Positions 1 through 8,127 of a stretch of 64,000 nt of DNA are shown piece after piece. Every line of letters begins with the position of its first letter. The stretch's first letter is position 1. The position numbers and the translations under genes are program-made. Where the stretch lies: assembly GCA_910574745.1 (NCBI GenBank), contig CAJTCE010000002.1:124001-188000 (forward strand), written 5' to 3'. The notes beneath the pieces were generated by a model. It was given only the letters and a program-made list of their open reading frames with translations, was not told the origin of the DNA and did no database searches. Origin of the DNA: Lachnospiraceae bacterium (GTDB lineage: Bacteria; Bacillota; Clostridia; Lachnospirales; Lachnospiraceae).

Positions 1-2785
1 TACCGAGGTACTGGCGGCAATCAACAATGGGACCATTCCGGTGGACACTTCCCTGATAAAACTGGATAATCTCAACAGAGGAATTCTGGATAATCTTACC
101 ATTGTGGTACAGGGAAATGATATAAACGGGCAGAACCACTCCTACAGGGCGCAATACGGCGGAACGGAAACCTTTGGAGCGGCGGGGCTTCGCGTAAGTG
201 AATATAACGCACTTTATTCGGCCGCATTGGTCACGGAGGACGGGAGCTTCGGGGCCAGCCAGCAGCAGGGAGTTATTTCCCACGAATTTCTGCATACTTT
301 GGACTTTCCGGATTTATATCGTTTTGATAATTCGGGGACGCCGGTAGGAATGTGGGATATCATGGGAGGCGTTAGCAGTTTTTTGCAATATCCCTTAGGA
401 TATCTGCGTGCCCAGAAGGGGTGGATCACTTCTTCTGAAATTACCGAAAGCGGCACTTATACCCTGACTGCGGTTTCGGAACAGGGCGGCAACAAGCTTT
501 TTACCATAAAAACGCCAATGCCGGAGGCGGATTCCGAAATTATCTGTCTGGAATACCGGAAAAAGAATCCGGATATAAACGGATTTGAACGCTCTCTTTA
601 TTCCAGCGGTCTGCTGATGTATCGTGTGGATACAGGTATTGAGGACTGGACTAACAGCGGCGGCGAAAATTACATCTATGTCTACAGGCCGGGGGTAACG
701 GACCCGGAGAGCGCGGCGGACGTTGGTTCCAATGGAATCAATTTAGTATCAAAAGCGGCGCTTGATGTATCTGCGGGAGAAACGGAATATGGAAGCACGG
801 ATTTAAGCAAGCCCTTTTCGGAGAATACCCTGTATTATTCCGGCGGAAAAAACAGCGGAGTACGTATCAGCGGTTTGAAGCTGTCGGCGGACGGTAACAG
901 CATAACCTTCAAAGTGGATTTTGCGGATTACGGCGCCTCAGATGTCTGGGACTCCATGGGAAAGAACGCGGGGACTGATGTGTCGGGAGAACCTTTTTTA
1001 TATGCCGATTCTGCAACAGGAAAGATTTATATGGCATATGCCGCCCAAAGGGGCGGAACAAAACAGGTTGTGGTAAAGAGCTGGAATGAGAAGACCGCTT
1101 CCTGGGAGCAGATAGGAAGCAGCATCAATGCGGGAAACGCCATGCCAAATCCGGTGCTGGCAGTTTGCGGAGGAGAACTGTATGTTGCTTATCTGAACGG
1201 AAGCAGCGGGGTTCCGGTATATAGGAAGTTGAACGGAAACAGCTGGAGCAATGCTGTAAGCCTTGGTAGCGCCCAGTATCCCCAGTCATTGCAGTTTATA
1301 GTGGATGGAAACAGTATTTATGTGGCTTATTGCGAAACCACGTCCGACGGCGGGGCAAAAATGGTTATCCGGGATATAAAAGGAAACAAAGTGATAACGG
1401 ATACGCTGAAGGCAAACTATTTCAGTTCCCCGTCGGTGGTAAAGCTGGGTTCACAGTTCTATGTGGCTTATGCGGATTTTCCCAACGGAAACGGAAAAAT
1501 TGATGCCTATAATCCCGGCACATCCAAATGGAGTACCGTTCACGAGTATTCTATAAAATCCAATAGTCACATCCTGCAGGTTAAGGGTGGCGTATTGTAT
1601 GGATTTGTCGGAGTGACGGGGGCCAATCCTATAGTGACTGTTTATGACGGGGCACGGTGGAAGGATACTACGGTTGTTAAGATGAAAAATTACTATTCCC
1701 CGTCTATGGAGATTGTGCGGGGGGCGGTATGTCTGACTTATCTGGATAACGCTTCCAATCAGGTTGTAATGATCAGGCAGACGGATAACGGCTTTGAGAC
1801 CTGTTATGACAATCTGGGCAGTTCTCTGTTTTATCTGGATACCTGCAGCTACGATAAAACTGTTTATATGGCGTCCCAGGCCATAAATTCATCTACGGTA
1901 GTAGTGCGGAGAAAGGAAATGCAGTGGCCGGGAATGCCGTCTACAGATCCGTCCACTCCGGTAATTCCGCCAACAGGACCGTCAACTCCCGGAACCGCAG
2001 ACCCGGGCAATCCGGTGCAGCCTCCGTGGATGGATGAAGTAAACAAAAGAACGGGCGTGGATGGATTTGTTTACCGTCTTTATGCCTATGCCTTGAACAG
2101 GGAACCTGATGAAGGCGGCTTAAATGACTGGAAGAATAAACTGATCACCAGGGAAAGAGCGGGAACAGAGGTGGCGGTAGGTTTCTTTTTCAGCGATGAA
2201 ATGAAGCTGCGGAATTTGAACGACGGGGATTTTGTGGAGCTGTTATACAAGGTTATGATGAACCGGGGTTTTGACCCTGACGGTAAGGCATATTGGCTGA
2301 ATATGCTTCAGAACGGCGTATCCAGAATGGGAGTCTTTAACGGCTTTGCCGGTTCGGCGGAATTTGCTGATATCTGTAATCAGTACGGTATTGACAGGGG
2401 CATCCCTGTAGCGGAGGAAGGCAGGGATAAAAATTACGGGGCCACCCTGTTTGTGGCAAGACTGTATACACAGGCTCTGGGCAGAGGCTATGATGTGGAT
2501 GGCTTAAATGACTGGTGCAACCGTATCGTAAGCAAGACATGGAGTGTAACGGATGTCTCCACAACAGGATTTTTTCATTCCCAGGAGTTCTTAAGGAAAA
2601 ATTTAAGCAATGAAGAATATGTGAAGGTTCTTTACCGGACCTTCCTTGGAAGGGAATATGATGCGGCAGGGCTTGCGGACTGGACAGGACAGTTGAATTC
2701 CGGGGCAAAGAGCCGGGATGAGGTGTTGAGAGGATTTTCCGATTCTGTTGAATTTGCCGATATCATGAGGCAGTACGGCTTATAG
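1..2785 (+). CDS. M6-like secreted metalloprotease with C-terminal DUF4214 repeats (5' end cut by window)
   Basis: The frame is open to the left edge, so the true start and signal peptide lie outside. Counting from the GTG at position 41, a zinc-protease motif HEFLH sits at residues 81-85, followed by FPDLYR and a GMWDIMGG stretch; this arrangement is typical of M6 (immune inhibitor A-like) peptidases. Residues ~310-635 are repetitive beta-rich sequence (recurring YVAYxx units) that may form a propeller. A Pro/Thr-rich linker covers ~640-675. Residues ~680-914 hold two tandem DUF4214 units (four half-repeats of the FVxxLYxxxLxRxxDxxGLxDW type). An extracellular protease anchored or targeted by its DUF4214 tail is inferred. 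The protease call is strong; the DUF4214 role is unknown. The block is shared with the next gene. Confidence 0.85.
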   Translation, partial: TEVLAAINNGTIPVDTSLIKLDNLNRGILDNLTIVVQGNDINGQNHSYRAQYGGTETFGAAGLRVSEYNALYSAALVTEDGSFGASQQQGVISHEFLHTLDFPDLYRFDNSGTPVGMWDIMGGVSSFLQYPLGYLRAQKGWITSSEITESGTYTLTAVSEQGGNKLFTIKTPMPEADSEIICLEYRKKNPDINGFERSLYSSGLLMYRVDTGIEDWTNSGGENYIYVYRPGVTDPESAADVGSNGINLVSKAALDVSAGETEYGSTDLSKPFSENTLYYSGGKNSGVRISGLKLSADGNSITFKVDFADYGASDVWDSMGKNAGTDVSGEPFLYADSATGKIYMAYAAQRGGTKQVVVKSWNEKTASWEQIGSSINAGNAMPNPVLAVCGGELYVAYLNGSSGVPVYRKLNGNSWSNAVSLGSAQYPQSLQFIVDGNSIYVAYCETTSDGGAKMVIRDIKGNKVITDTLKANYFSSPSVVKLGSQFYVAYADFPNGNGKIDAYNPGTSKWSTVHEYSIKSNSHILQVKGGVLYGFVGVTGANPIVTVYDGARWKDTTVVKMKNYYSPSMEIVRGAVCLTYLDNASNQVVMIRQTDNGFETCYDNLGSSLFYLDTCSYDKTVYMASQAINSSTVVVRRKEMQWPGMPSTDPSTPVIPPTGPSTPGTADPGNPVQPPWMDEVNKRTGVDGFVYRLYAYALNREPDEGGLNDWKNKLITRERAGTEVAVGFFFSDEMKLRNLNDGDFVELLYKVMMNRGFDPDGKAYWLNMLQNGVSRMGVFNGFAGSAEFADICNQYGIDRGIPVAEEGRDKNYGATLFVARLYTQALGRGYDVDGLNDWCNRIVSKTWSVTDVSTTGFFHSQEFLRKNLSNEEYVKVLYRTFLGREYDAAGLADWTGQLNSGAKSRDEVLRGFSDSVEFADIMRQYGL

Positions 2786-2904
2786 CTGCTTTCGGTAATG
2801 AAGCGTTATGGTCTGTAAGCGCTATCGAAACAAGGCGCCATGAAGGATATAGATTCCTGGCTGTAAAGCAGGTTTAATCATTAAAAAAATATAATAAAAA
2901 TCTT

Positions 2905-2949
2905 AAAAAATTCCAAAATCTTAAAAAAATCAAGATTTTGGAATTTTTT
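2905..2949 (+). terminator. Perfect 18-bp hairpin after the protease gene
   Basis: Arms 2905-2922 and 2932-2949 are perfectly complementary across a 9-nt A-rich loop. The stem is AT-rich, begins with six A and ends with six T, so it can act as a terminator in either direction. It lies 120 nt after the protease stop codon. Confidence 0.7.
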
Positions 2950-2963
2950 GCGTTATAGATTTA

Positions 2964-2992
2964 TTGACAAGCCCCAAAAGAAGAAATATTAT
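2964..2992 (+). promoter_or_regulatory. Sigma-A-type promoter for the second DUF4214 gene
   Basis: TTGACA (2964-2969) and TATTAT (2987-2992) are separated by exactly 17 bp, just after the terminator hairpin. It would start a leader of about 175 nt before the ATG at 3175. That leader has a short hairpin (ATGGGC-AAA-GCTCAT near 3027-3041) but no riboswitch I can recognise. Confidence 0.6.
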
Positions 2993-3174
2993 TAATTTAA
3001 TAGCATTTTTTACCATGTGGCATTTATGGGCAAAGCTCATGCAAAGCAGACGCCCGGCTGATATTGCTGATTGCAATTGAATCAACATTTGACAGGGGGA
3101 TGAATGCAAAAGCGGGAAATGAGTGCCGACGGATAGAATGAATGCTGTAAATAATAAACGAGAGGGAGAGGAAA

Positions 3175-4584
3175 ATGAAGAAAAGAAAATGGAAACTATT
3201 AATTACCGTCATGTTGATTTTTGTTTTGTCGGCGCAGCCGGTTTTGGCGGCGAACGGGGCAAGACTTCTTCTAGTTGGAGGAGAAGATGCCGAAAGCGTC
3301 AGTGAAAACGGAGAAGCTGTCAGCGAAAATGAACTGCATGAAGAAGCAGGAGAATTTTATTTTCAGGGCGAAGTTAATTTTTACAACGACATATTGACAT
3401 TTCTTTTAACGGATACCTATGGGAATGATGTATCTACTCAGGGAGAAGCAAGAAAAGTTAAAATTATTTTCTCGGGAAATTTAGTAGACGGTTCATATGT
3501 CCTTGATACGGAAACGCTTCAGTATCTGGAACAGGAATTCGGTGCAAATCCCCGTGTTGAAATTATTGCGGGAGACACGAATGAGATTGGAACCAGCGCT
3601 CTGGTTGATGTTGCACAGCAGTCTGGCTTCCGTATTACACGCATCTGTATGGAGGGAGATTTTTTTGATGCGGCTATATCAGCTGTAGCGACTGCTTGTG
3701 GCGCGCAAGGAAAGTTTACTTATTATGTTCCCGCCATGTATGTGGTTGATTCCAACAATAACATCAAATATGTTTCGATTGGTTACCATAAGGATCAGTT
3801 AGCTCCCCTTGTAAATTATGTAAAGGGTATGGATGATTTTACGGGACGCGGCGAGGTCAGGGCTTTTGTAAACCGTCTTTATGCCTTTGTATTGAACAGA
3901 GAGCCTGACGCGTACGGTTTAAATGACTGGGTAGAAAAATTGATGAGCAAGCAGATTACAGGTAATGATGCTGCGGTCGGTTTCTTCTTCAGCCCCGAAT
4001 TGGAAATGCGCAATGTCAGTGACAGTGAATTTGTTGAACTGCTTTACAAAGTCATGATGAACAGGGATTCCGATCCTTCGGGAAAATCATACTGGATGAA
4101 TATGTTAAATAACGGCGTGTCCAGAAGGGGCGTCTTTAACGGTTTTGCCGGATCAGCCGAATTTGAAAGTATCTGTAACGACTATGGTATTAACAGAGGA
4201 ACCACCTCAGCCTTGGAAGGCAGGGATAAAAACTACGGAGCGACTCTTTTCGTAGCAAGATTGTACACCCAGGCTTTAGGCAGACCTTACGATGTGGATG
4301 GTCTGAACGACTGGTGTAACCGTATTGTAGGCGGAAGCTGGAGCGTAACGGATGTATCCACAACAGGATTCTTTGAATCCCCCGAATTCCGCAACAAGAA
4401 TTTAAATAACGAAGACTATGTAAAGGTTCTGTACCGCACTTTCCTGGGAAGGGAATACGATGCGGCAGGTCTTGCGGATTGGGTTGGCAAATTAAATTCC
4501 GGAGCAATGGATCGTACCCAGGTGCTGAAAGGATTTTCCAATTCTCCAGAATTTGCCAACATTATGAGAGAGTATGGTTTGTAA
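3175..4584 (+). CDS. Exported protein: possible thioredoxin-like domain plus DUF4214 repeats
   Basis: 469 aa. A clear signal peptide (MKKRKWK, hydrophobic core, cleavage near AxA at residues ~24-26) follows a GA-rich ribosome binding site. Residues ~60-225 alternate beta and alpha segments and contain a PAMYVVDSNNNIKYVSIGYH segment that resembles the cis-Pro/beta3-beta4 part of thioredoxin-like folds. No CxxC is visible, so any such domain would not be redox-active; this fold call is inference. Residues ~230-469 carry two DUF4214 units closely similar to the C-terminus of the upstream protease. The gene has its own promoter and is flanked by terminators, so it appears monocistronic. It is probably a surface or secreted protein of unknown function. 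Confidence 0.8.
   Translation: MKKRKWKLLITVMLIFVLSAQPVLAANGARLLLVGGEDAESVSENGEAVSENELHEEAGEFYFQGEVNFYNDILTFLLTDTYGNDVSTQGEARKVKIIFSGNLVDGSYVLDTETLQYLEQEFGANPRVEIIAGDTNEIGTSALVDVAQQSGFRITRICMEGDFFDAAISAVATACGAQGKFTYYVPAMYVVDSNNNIKYVSIGYHKDQLAPLVNYVKGMDDFTGRGEVRAFVNRLYAFVLNREPDAYGLNDWVEKLMSKQITGNDAAVGFFFSPELEMRNVSDSEFVELLYKVMMNRDSDPSGKSYWMNMLNNGVSRRGVFNGFAGSAEFESICNDYGINRGTTSALEGRDKNYGATLFVARLYTQALGRPYDVDGLNDWCNRIVGGSWSVTDVSTTGFFESPEFRNKNLNNEDYVKVLYRTFLGREYDAAGLADWVGKLNSGAMDRTQVLKGFSNSPEFANIMREYGL
3849..4581 (+). repeat. DNA-level repeat of the DUF4214-coding block (other copy about 2054-2782)
   Basis: The 3' ends of the two adjacent genes align codon by codon over about 730 bp, with stretches such as GGGAAGGGAATA and GATGTGGATGG shared and mostly synonymous differences. 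This points to duplication of a domain-coding segment followed by drift, or shuffling of the tail between genes. Confidence 0.75.
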
Positions 4585-4612
4585 TATTTTTTAAGTAAAA
4601 TAAAGATGCGAT

Positions 4613-4649
4613 AAAAGCTGTCGGGAGATTGAATTTTCCGGCAGCTTTT
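4613..4649 (+). terminator. Rho-independent terminator after the second DUF4214 gene
   Basis: A 12-bp stem with one G-U pair: arm AAAAGCTGTCGG at 4613-4624 pairs with CCGGCAGCTTTT at 4638-4649, ending in a T run. It begins 28 nt after the stop codon. Confidence 0.8.
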
Positions 4650-4800
4650 GCATGGAATATCCGTACAGAAAGCTTTATAAGGCGAAAATAAAATTCAAAA
4701 AAAGAAGCAGGCAATTAATAAAGAAAGATTAAATTCTAAATGAAAAGTTTAAGAAGGTTAAGTTTTTACAAAATTATGCCGAAATAATATTAGCATGGAT

Positions 4801-4847
4801 GCGCAGAAAGAGAGCAGAGGGAACTGCTGTAGTTTCTGTGCGTTTTT
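4801..4847 (+). terminator. Second hairpin with T run upstream of mbl
   Basis: GCGCAGAAA (4801-4809) can pair with TTTCTGTGCG (4833-4842), with an inner GCAG/CTGC stem, followed by TTTTT. The rest of the 452-nt gap between 4584 and the mbl start is AT-rich sequence with no supported gene. This may be a back-up terminator or the end of an unseen small RNA. Confidence 0.45.
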
Positions 4848-4942
4848 GTATTTATAAATCTTATATCTGCGCAGGACGCCGGTTTCTGTCGATGATTTTT
4901 TTGTGAAAATCATGAAAAATATATGAATTCCAATAAAACCCT

Positions 4943-4971
4943 TTGAAAAACCCTATGAAGTGCGCTATAAT
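4943..4971 (+). promoter_or_regulatory. Sigma-A promoter of the mbl-flagellar rod operon
   Basis: TTGAAA (4943-4948) and a perfect TATAAT (4966-4971) are 17 bp apart and lie 66 bp ahead of the chosen ATG of mbl. This suggests that mbl and possibly the rod genes behind it are transcribed by the housekeeping sigma factor. No flagellar sigma-28 site was seen. Confidence 0.7.
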
Positions 4972-5036
4972 AAAGCGATATGCGAATTTAAACTTACGGG
5001 TTGATAATAGATAGAAAGCAGAAAGGGGTTTGTACA

Positions 5037-6032
5037 ATGAAGTACACAGACATTGGAATTGACTTGGGAACAGCCAGTATACTGGTTTATATAAGAGGAA
5101 AAGGCGTAGTTTTAAAGGAGCCCAGCGTAGTTGCTTTTGACAGGGACACCAACAAAATCCGTGCGATCGGGGAAGATGCAAGATTGATGCTGGGAAGAAC
5201 GCCGGGCAACATTATGGCGGTAAGGCCACTACGTCAAGGCGTTATTTCTGACTATACGGTAACAGAAAAGATGATGAAATATTTTATCCAGAAGGCTCTG
5301 GGTAAAAAGTCTTTTAGAAAGCCGCGGATTGTGGTATGTGTGCCCAGCGGGGTAACAGAGGTTGAAAAAAAGGCGGTAGAGGATGCTACCTATCAGGCAG
5401 GCGCCAGGGATGTTTCCCTGATCGAAGAGCCTATTGCGGCGGCAATCGGTGCGGGAATCGATATTTCCAAGCCCTGCGGCAATATGATCGTAGACATTGG
5501 CGGCGGTACTACAGATGTGGCGGTTATTTCCTTAAGCGGAACGGTTGTCAGCGCATCCATTAAGGTTGCGGGAGATGATTTTGATGAAGCCATTGTCCGC
5601 TATATGCGTAAAAAACATAATCTGCTGATTGGAGAAAGAACGGCAGAGGATTTGAAAATAAAAATCGGATGTGCCTACAAGCGTCCGGAAGTGGACACTA
5701 TGGAGGTCAGGGGACGTAATCTGGTAACGGGACTCCCCAAAACGGTAAAGGTTACTTCTGAAGAGACAGAAGAGGCTTTGAGGGAGACCACGGCGCAGAT
5801 CATTGAGACGATTCACAGCGTTTTGGAGAAGACTCCTCCGGAACTGGCAGCTGATATTGCCGACAGGGGAATCGTGCTGACCGGCGGCGGAAGTCTTTTA
5901 AGAGGGCTGGAGGAATTGATTGAGGTTAAAACGGGAATCAATACCATGACAGCGGAGGATCCTATGACCTGTGTGGCGGTAGGAACCGGCAAATATGTAG
6001 AGGTTTTGGCGGATTTTAAAGGCGAATACTAA
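5037..6032 (+). CDS. mbl: MreB/Mbl-type actin homologue (cell-shape protein)
   Basis: 331 aa from the ATG at 5037, which has a GAAAGGGG binding site; an upstream in-frame ATG at 5001 lacks one. The actin-ATPase motifs are present: DLGTAS near residue 9 (phosphate 1), the IVDIGGGTTDVAVISLSG region (phosphate 2) and VLTGGGSLLRGLEELI (adenosine loop). The length matches the MreB family. These proteins polymerise under the membrane and guide lateral cell-wall synthesis. The following flgF and flgG genes reproduce the Bacillus subtilis order mbl-flhO-flhP, which favours Mbl over MreB, although the sequence alone does not settle which paralogue it is. Confidence 0.88.
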   Translation: MKYTDIGIDLGTASILVYIRGKGVVLKEPSVVAFDRDTNKIRAIGEDARLMLGRTPGNIMAVRPLRQGVISDYTVTEKMMKYFIQKALGKKSFRKPRIVVCVPSGVTEVEKKAVEDATYQAGARDVSLIEEPIAAAIGAGIDISKPCGNMIVDIGGGTTDVAVISLSGTVVSASIKVAGDDFDEAIVRYMRKKHNLLIGERTAEDLKIKIGCAYKRPEVDTMEVRGRNLVTGLPKTVKVTSEETEEALRETTAQIIETIHSVLEKTPPELAADIADRGIVLTGGGSLLRGLEELIEVKTGINTMTAEDPMTCVAVGTGKYVEVLADFKGEY

Positions 6033-6061
6033 TTTTTGCTTTTCATCAGGAGGTTTATACT

Positions 6062-6835
6062 ATGGTTAAAGGGTTATATACCGCTTATACCGGTATGCTG
6101 AATCAGCAGAATAAAATGGATGTTATTTCCAACAACCTGGCAAATGCAGCGGTTACAGGTTACAAAAAGGAAGGTTCAACCAGCCAGTCCTTTGATACCG
6201 TATTGGCTTACAAAATAAGGGATCGGTCCATAGGCGTACATACCCAGAGAATTGGCAGCATGAATCTGGGAGTAAAGATTGGGGAAAATTATACCGATTA
6301 TGGACAGGGACCTTTTAAGAATACGGATAATACATATGATCTGGCTATTTCAGGAAACGGTTTTTTCTGCGTTCAGTTTACCAATAAGGCGGGGGTAACC
6401 AGCACCAAATATACCAGAGACGGTTCCTTTACCTTAAACGTGAACGGGTATCTGGTAACCAAGGACGGCGATTACGTGTTGGATAATAACGGAAACAGAA
6501 TCCGTTTAGATCCTTTGAGTACATCCAGCATCGATGAAAACGGTAATATATTTCAAAACGACAGGGCAGTAGCCAGAATCGGTCTCCGGGATTTTGAGGA
6601 TTACAATTATCTGGAGCATTACGGCGAAAATTATTATCAGCCTGTAAACGGTTATCGTTTTAAAAATGCAGACGGTCAGATTATTGAAGGCTATCTGGAA
6701 GCCTCCAATGTACAGGTGGTGCAGGAAATGGTTGAGATGATCAGTGTGACCAGAACCTATGAAAGCAACCAGAAGGTAATACAGACAATAGATTCTACAT
6801 TAGATAAAGCAGTAAATCAGCTTGGTTCAGTATAG
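6062..6835 (+). CDS. flgF: Flagellar basal-body rod protein FlgF/FlhO-type
   Basis: 257 aa with an AGGAGGT site just upstream. The N-terminus carries the flagellar rod/hook signature (GLYTAYTGMLNQQNKMDVISNNLANAAVTGYKK spans residues ~4-36; key residues are SNNLAN and TGYK). The C-terminus has the matching helix SNVQVVQEMVEMISVTRTYE, which packs with the N-terminal helix in the rod. It lacks a signal peptide, as expected for a substrate of the flagellar type III export system. It sits 29 bp after mbl and 12 bp before flgG. It corresponds to B. subtilis FlhO. Confidence 0.88.
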   Translation: MVKGLYTAYTGMLNQQNKMDVISNNLANAAVTGYKKEGSTSQSFDTVLAYKIRDRSIGVHTQRIGSMNLGVKIGENYTDYGQGPFKNTDNTYDLAISGNGFFCVQFTNKAGVTSTKYTRDGSFTLNVNGYLVTKDGDYVLDNNGNRIRLDPLSTSSIDENGNIFQNDRAVARIGLRDFEDYNYLEHYGENYYQPVNGYRFKNADGQIIEGYLEASNVQVVQEMVEMISVTRTYESNQKVIQTIDSTLDKAVNQLGSV

Positions 6836-6847
6836 GAGGAAAAGTAA

Positions 6848-7669
6848 ATGGTAAGGTCTTTATGGTCTGCGGCAACAGGTATGATTGCCCAACAGACAAA
6901 TGTTGATACGATAGCGCACAATCTTTCCAATGTAAACACAACGGGTTATAAGGCAGAGGTAGCGGAGTTTAAAAGCCTCTTGTACCAAACCCTTCAGACA
7001 AGAACTACAACGGCAAATGGCGCCAACAAGCCCATCAGTGCACAGGTGGGACTGGGTACGAGAAATTCTTCCATTACTTCTATTTTCACGGAAGGCCCTT
7101 TTCTCGAGTCCAGAAGCGACAGCGCTTTTGCGATTGACGGCGAAGGCTTTTTTGCAGTCAGAACAGGCAGAGGTGAAATCCAGTATACCAGAAACGGTAA
7201 TTTTACCTGGGCTATCGGCAATAATAATACATTAAATCTGACGACGTCGGATGGATATCCGGTGCTGGATACCAACGGGAGAGCGATTTCTATTCCGGGA
7301 AATTACAAAACTTCTGAAATAACTATTACGACAGACGGTCAGATTTGTTATCCGGATGCCAACAACAATCCCCAGCCTTTGGGAATGACAATCGGTTTGT
7401 TCCAGTTCCAGAATCCGGCAGGACTGGAGAAGGTGGGCGACAGCTTATACCGGGTGACTACAGCCAGCGGTCAGGCTATTAATGAGGCAACTACCAATAT
7501 CGCCATTACAAGAAGCGGGATTGTACAGGGCTATCTGGAGGGCTCCAATGTTCAGGTTGTAGATGAAATGGTCAACCTGATCGTTGCCCAGCGTGCTTAT
7601 GAAATGAATTCCAAGGCAATTCAGGCTTCGGATGATATGATGGGTCAGGCAAATCAGCTTAGAAGTTAA
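6848..7669 (+). CDS. flgG: Flagellar distal rod protein FlgG/FlhP-type
   Basis: 273 aa. Its N-terminal rod signature is MVRSLWSAATGMIAQQTN followed by DTIAHNLSNVNTTGYKAE, and its C-terminus is SNVQVVDEMVNLIVAQRAYEMNSKAIQASDDMM, both characteristic of FlgG-family rod proteins. It is longer than the preceding paralogue in the middle domain. It is preceded by GGAGGAAA and lies in a tight operon with flgF and the rod-binding gene. It is exported by the flagellar secretion apparatus and forms the distal rod. Confidence 0.9.
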   Translation: MVRSLWSAATGMIAQQTNVDTIAHNLSNVNTTGYKAEVAEFKSLLYQTLQTRTTTANGANKPISAQVGLGTRNSSITSIFTEGPFLESRSDSAFAIDGEGFFAVRTGRGEIQYTRNGNFTWAIGNNNTLNLTTSDGYPVLDTNGRAISIPGNYKTSEITITTDGQICYPDANNNPQPLGMTIGLFQFQNPAGLEKVGDSLYRVTTASGQAINEATTNIAITRSGIVQGYLEGSNVQVVDEMVNLIVAQRAYEMNSKAIQASDDMMGQANQLRS

Positions 7670-7682
7670 GGAGTGAAGATAA

Positions 7683-8030
7683 ATGGATCTTAGCAGTATC
7701 AGCGGATATTACAGTGATTTAGCCAATCAGGTGCCGGCTTCGGGACAGAAAATTTCCCAGCTGTCGGAGGAAGAATTAAAGACAAAATCAGACGAAGAAT
7801 TAATGGAGGTCTGCAAACAGTTCGAGTCCTATTTCTTAGAGCAGGTGTTTAAAGAAATGGCAAAGACGACTTCTCTTTTTGGAGAGGATGAAGATGGTTC
7901 GACTTCACAGATGGTGGATTATTTTATGGATAACACCATTGCCGAGCTGGCAAGCCAGTCAACAGAGCAGAACAGTCTGGGGCTTGCACAGACCTTATAT
8001 GAGCAGATGAAACGCAATTACGGTCTTTAA
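7683..8030 (+). CDS. flgJ: Rod-binding protein, FlgJ N-terminal domain only
   Basis: 115 aa. The core, residues ~40-112, matches the rod-binding domain of FlgJ: a VCKQFESYFLEQVFKEM helix, a short acidic loop, then the QMVDYFMDNTIAELASQ and LGLAQTLYEQMKRNY helices. It has no muramidase domain, so it would be a rod-capping factor that cannot cut peptidoglycan itself; this single-domain form is common in Firmicutes and spirochaetes. It is the last gene of the mbl-flgF-flgG unit and is followed within 20 nt by a terminator. Confidence 0.8.
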   Translation: MDLSSISGYYSDLANQVPASGQKISQLSEEELKTKSDEELMEVCKQFESYFLEQVFKEMAKTTSLFGEDEDGSTSQMVDYFMDNTIAELASQSTEQNSLGLAQTLYEQMKRNYGL

Positions 8031-8047
8031 ATAACAACAAAATATCT

Positions 8048-8073
8048 GGGGCTGTCCAATGGGCAGCCTCTTT
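8048..8073 (+). terminator. Terminator of the mbl-flagellar rod operon
   Basis: A 10-bp stem (8048-8057 with 8061-8070, two G-U pairs) closes a 3-nt AAT loop and is followed by TTT. It begins 18 nt after the flgJ stop. An ATG at 8059 falls in its loop, which argues against that codon as the start of recD2. Confidence 0.75.
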
Positions 8074-8127
8074 GTGCGTTTATCTGTGTTTAAAGGCTCA
8101 AAAGAAGGAAAAGGGAAGGCGCCTTAT

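Noticed and set aside
3020-3060. GGGCAAA and GCAAAGC pieces in the long leader of the second DUF4214 gene, resembling parts of the c-di-GMP-I (GEMM) riboswitch.
   Set aside because: The hairpin that should lie between the two elements is missing and the downstream stem with the receptor cannot be drawn. A covariance-model search against the c-di-GMP-I family would settle it.
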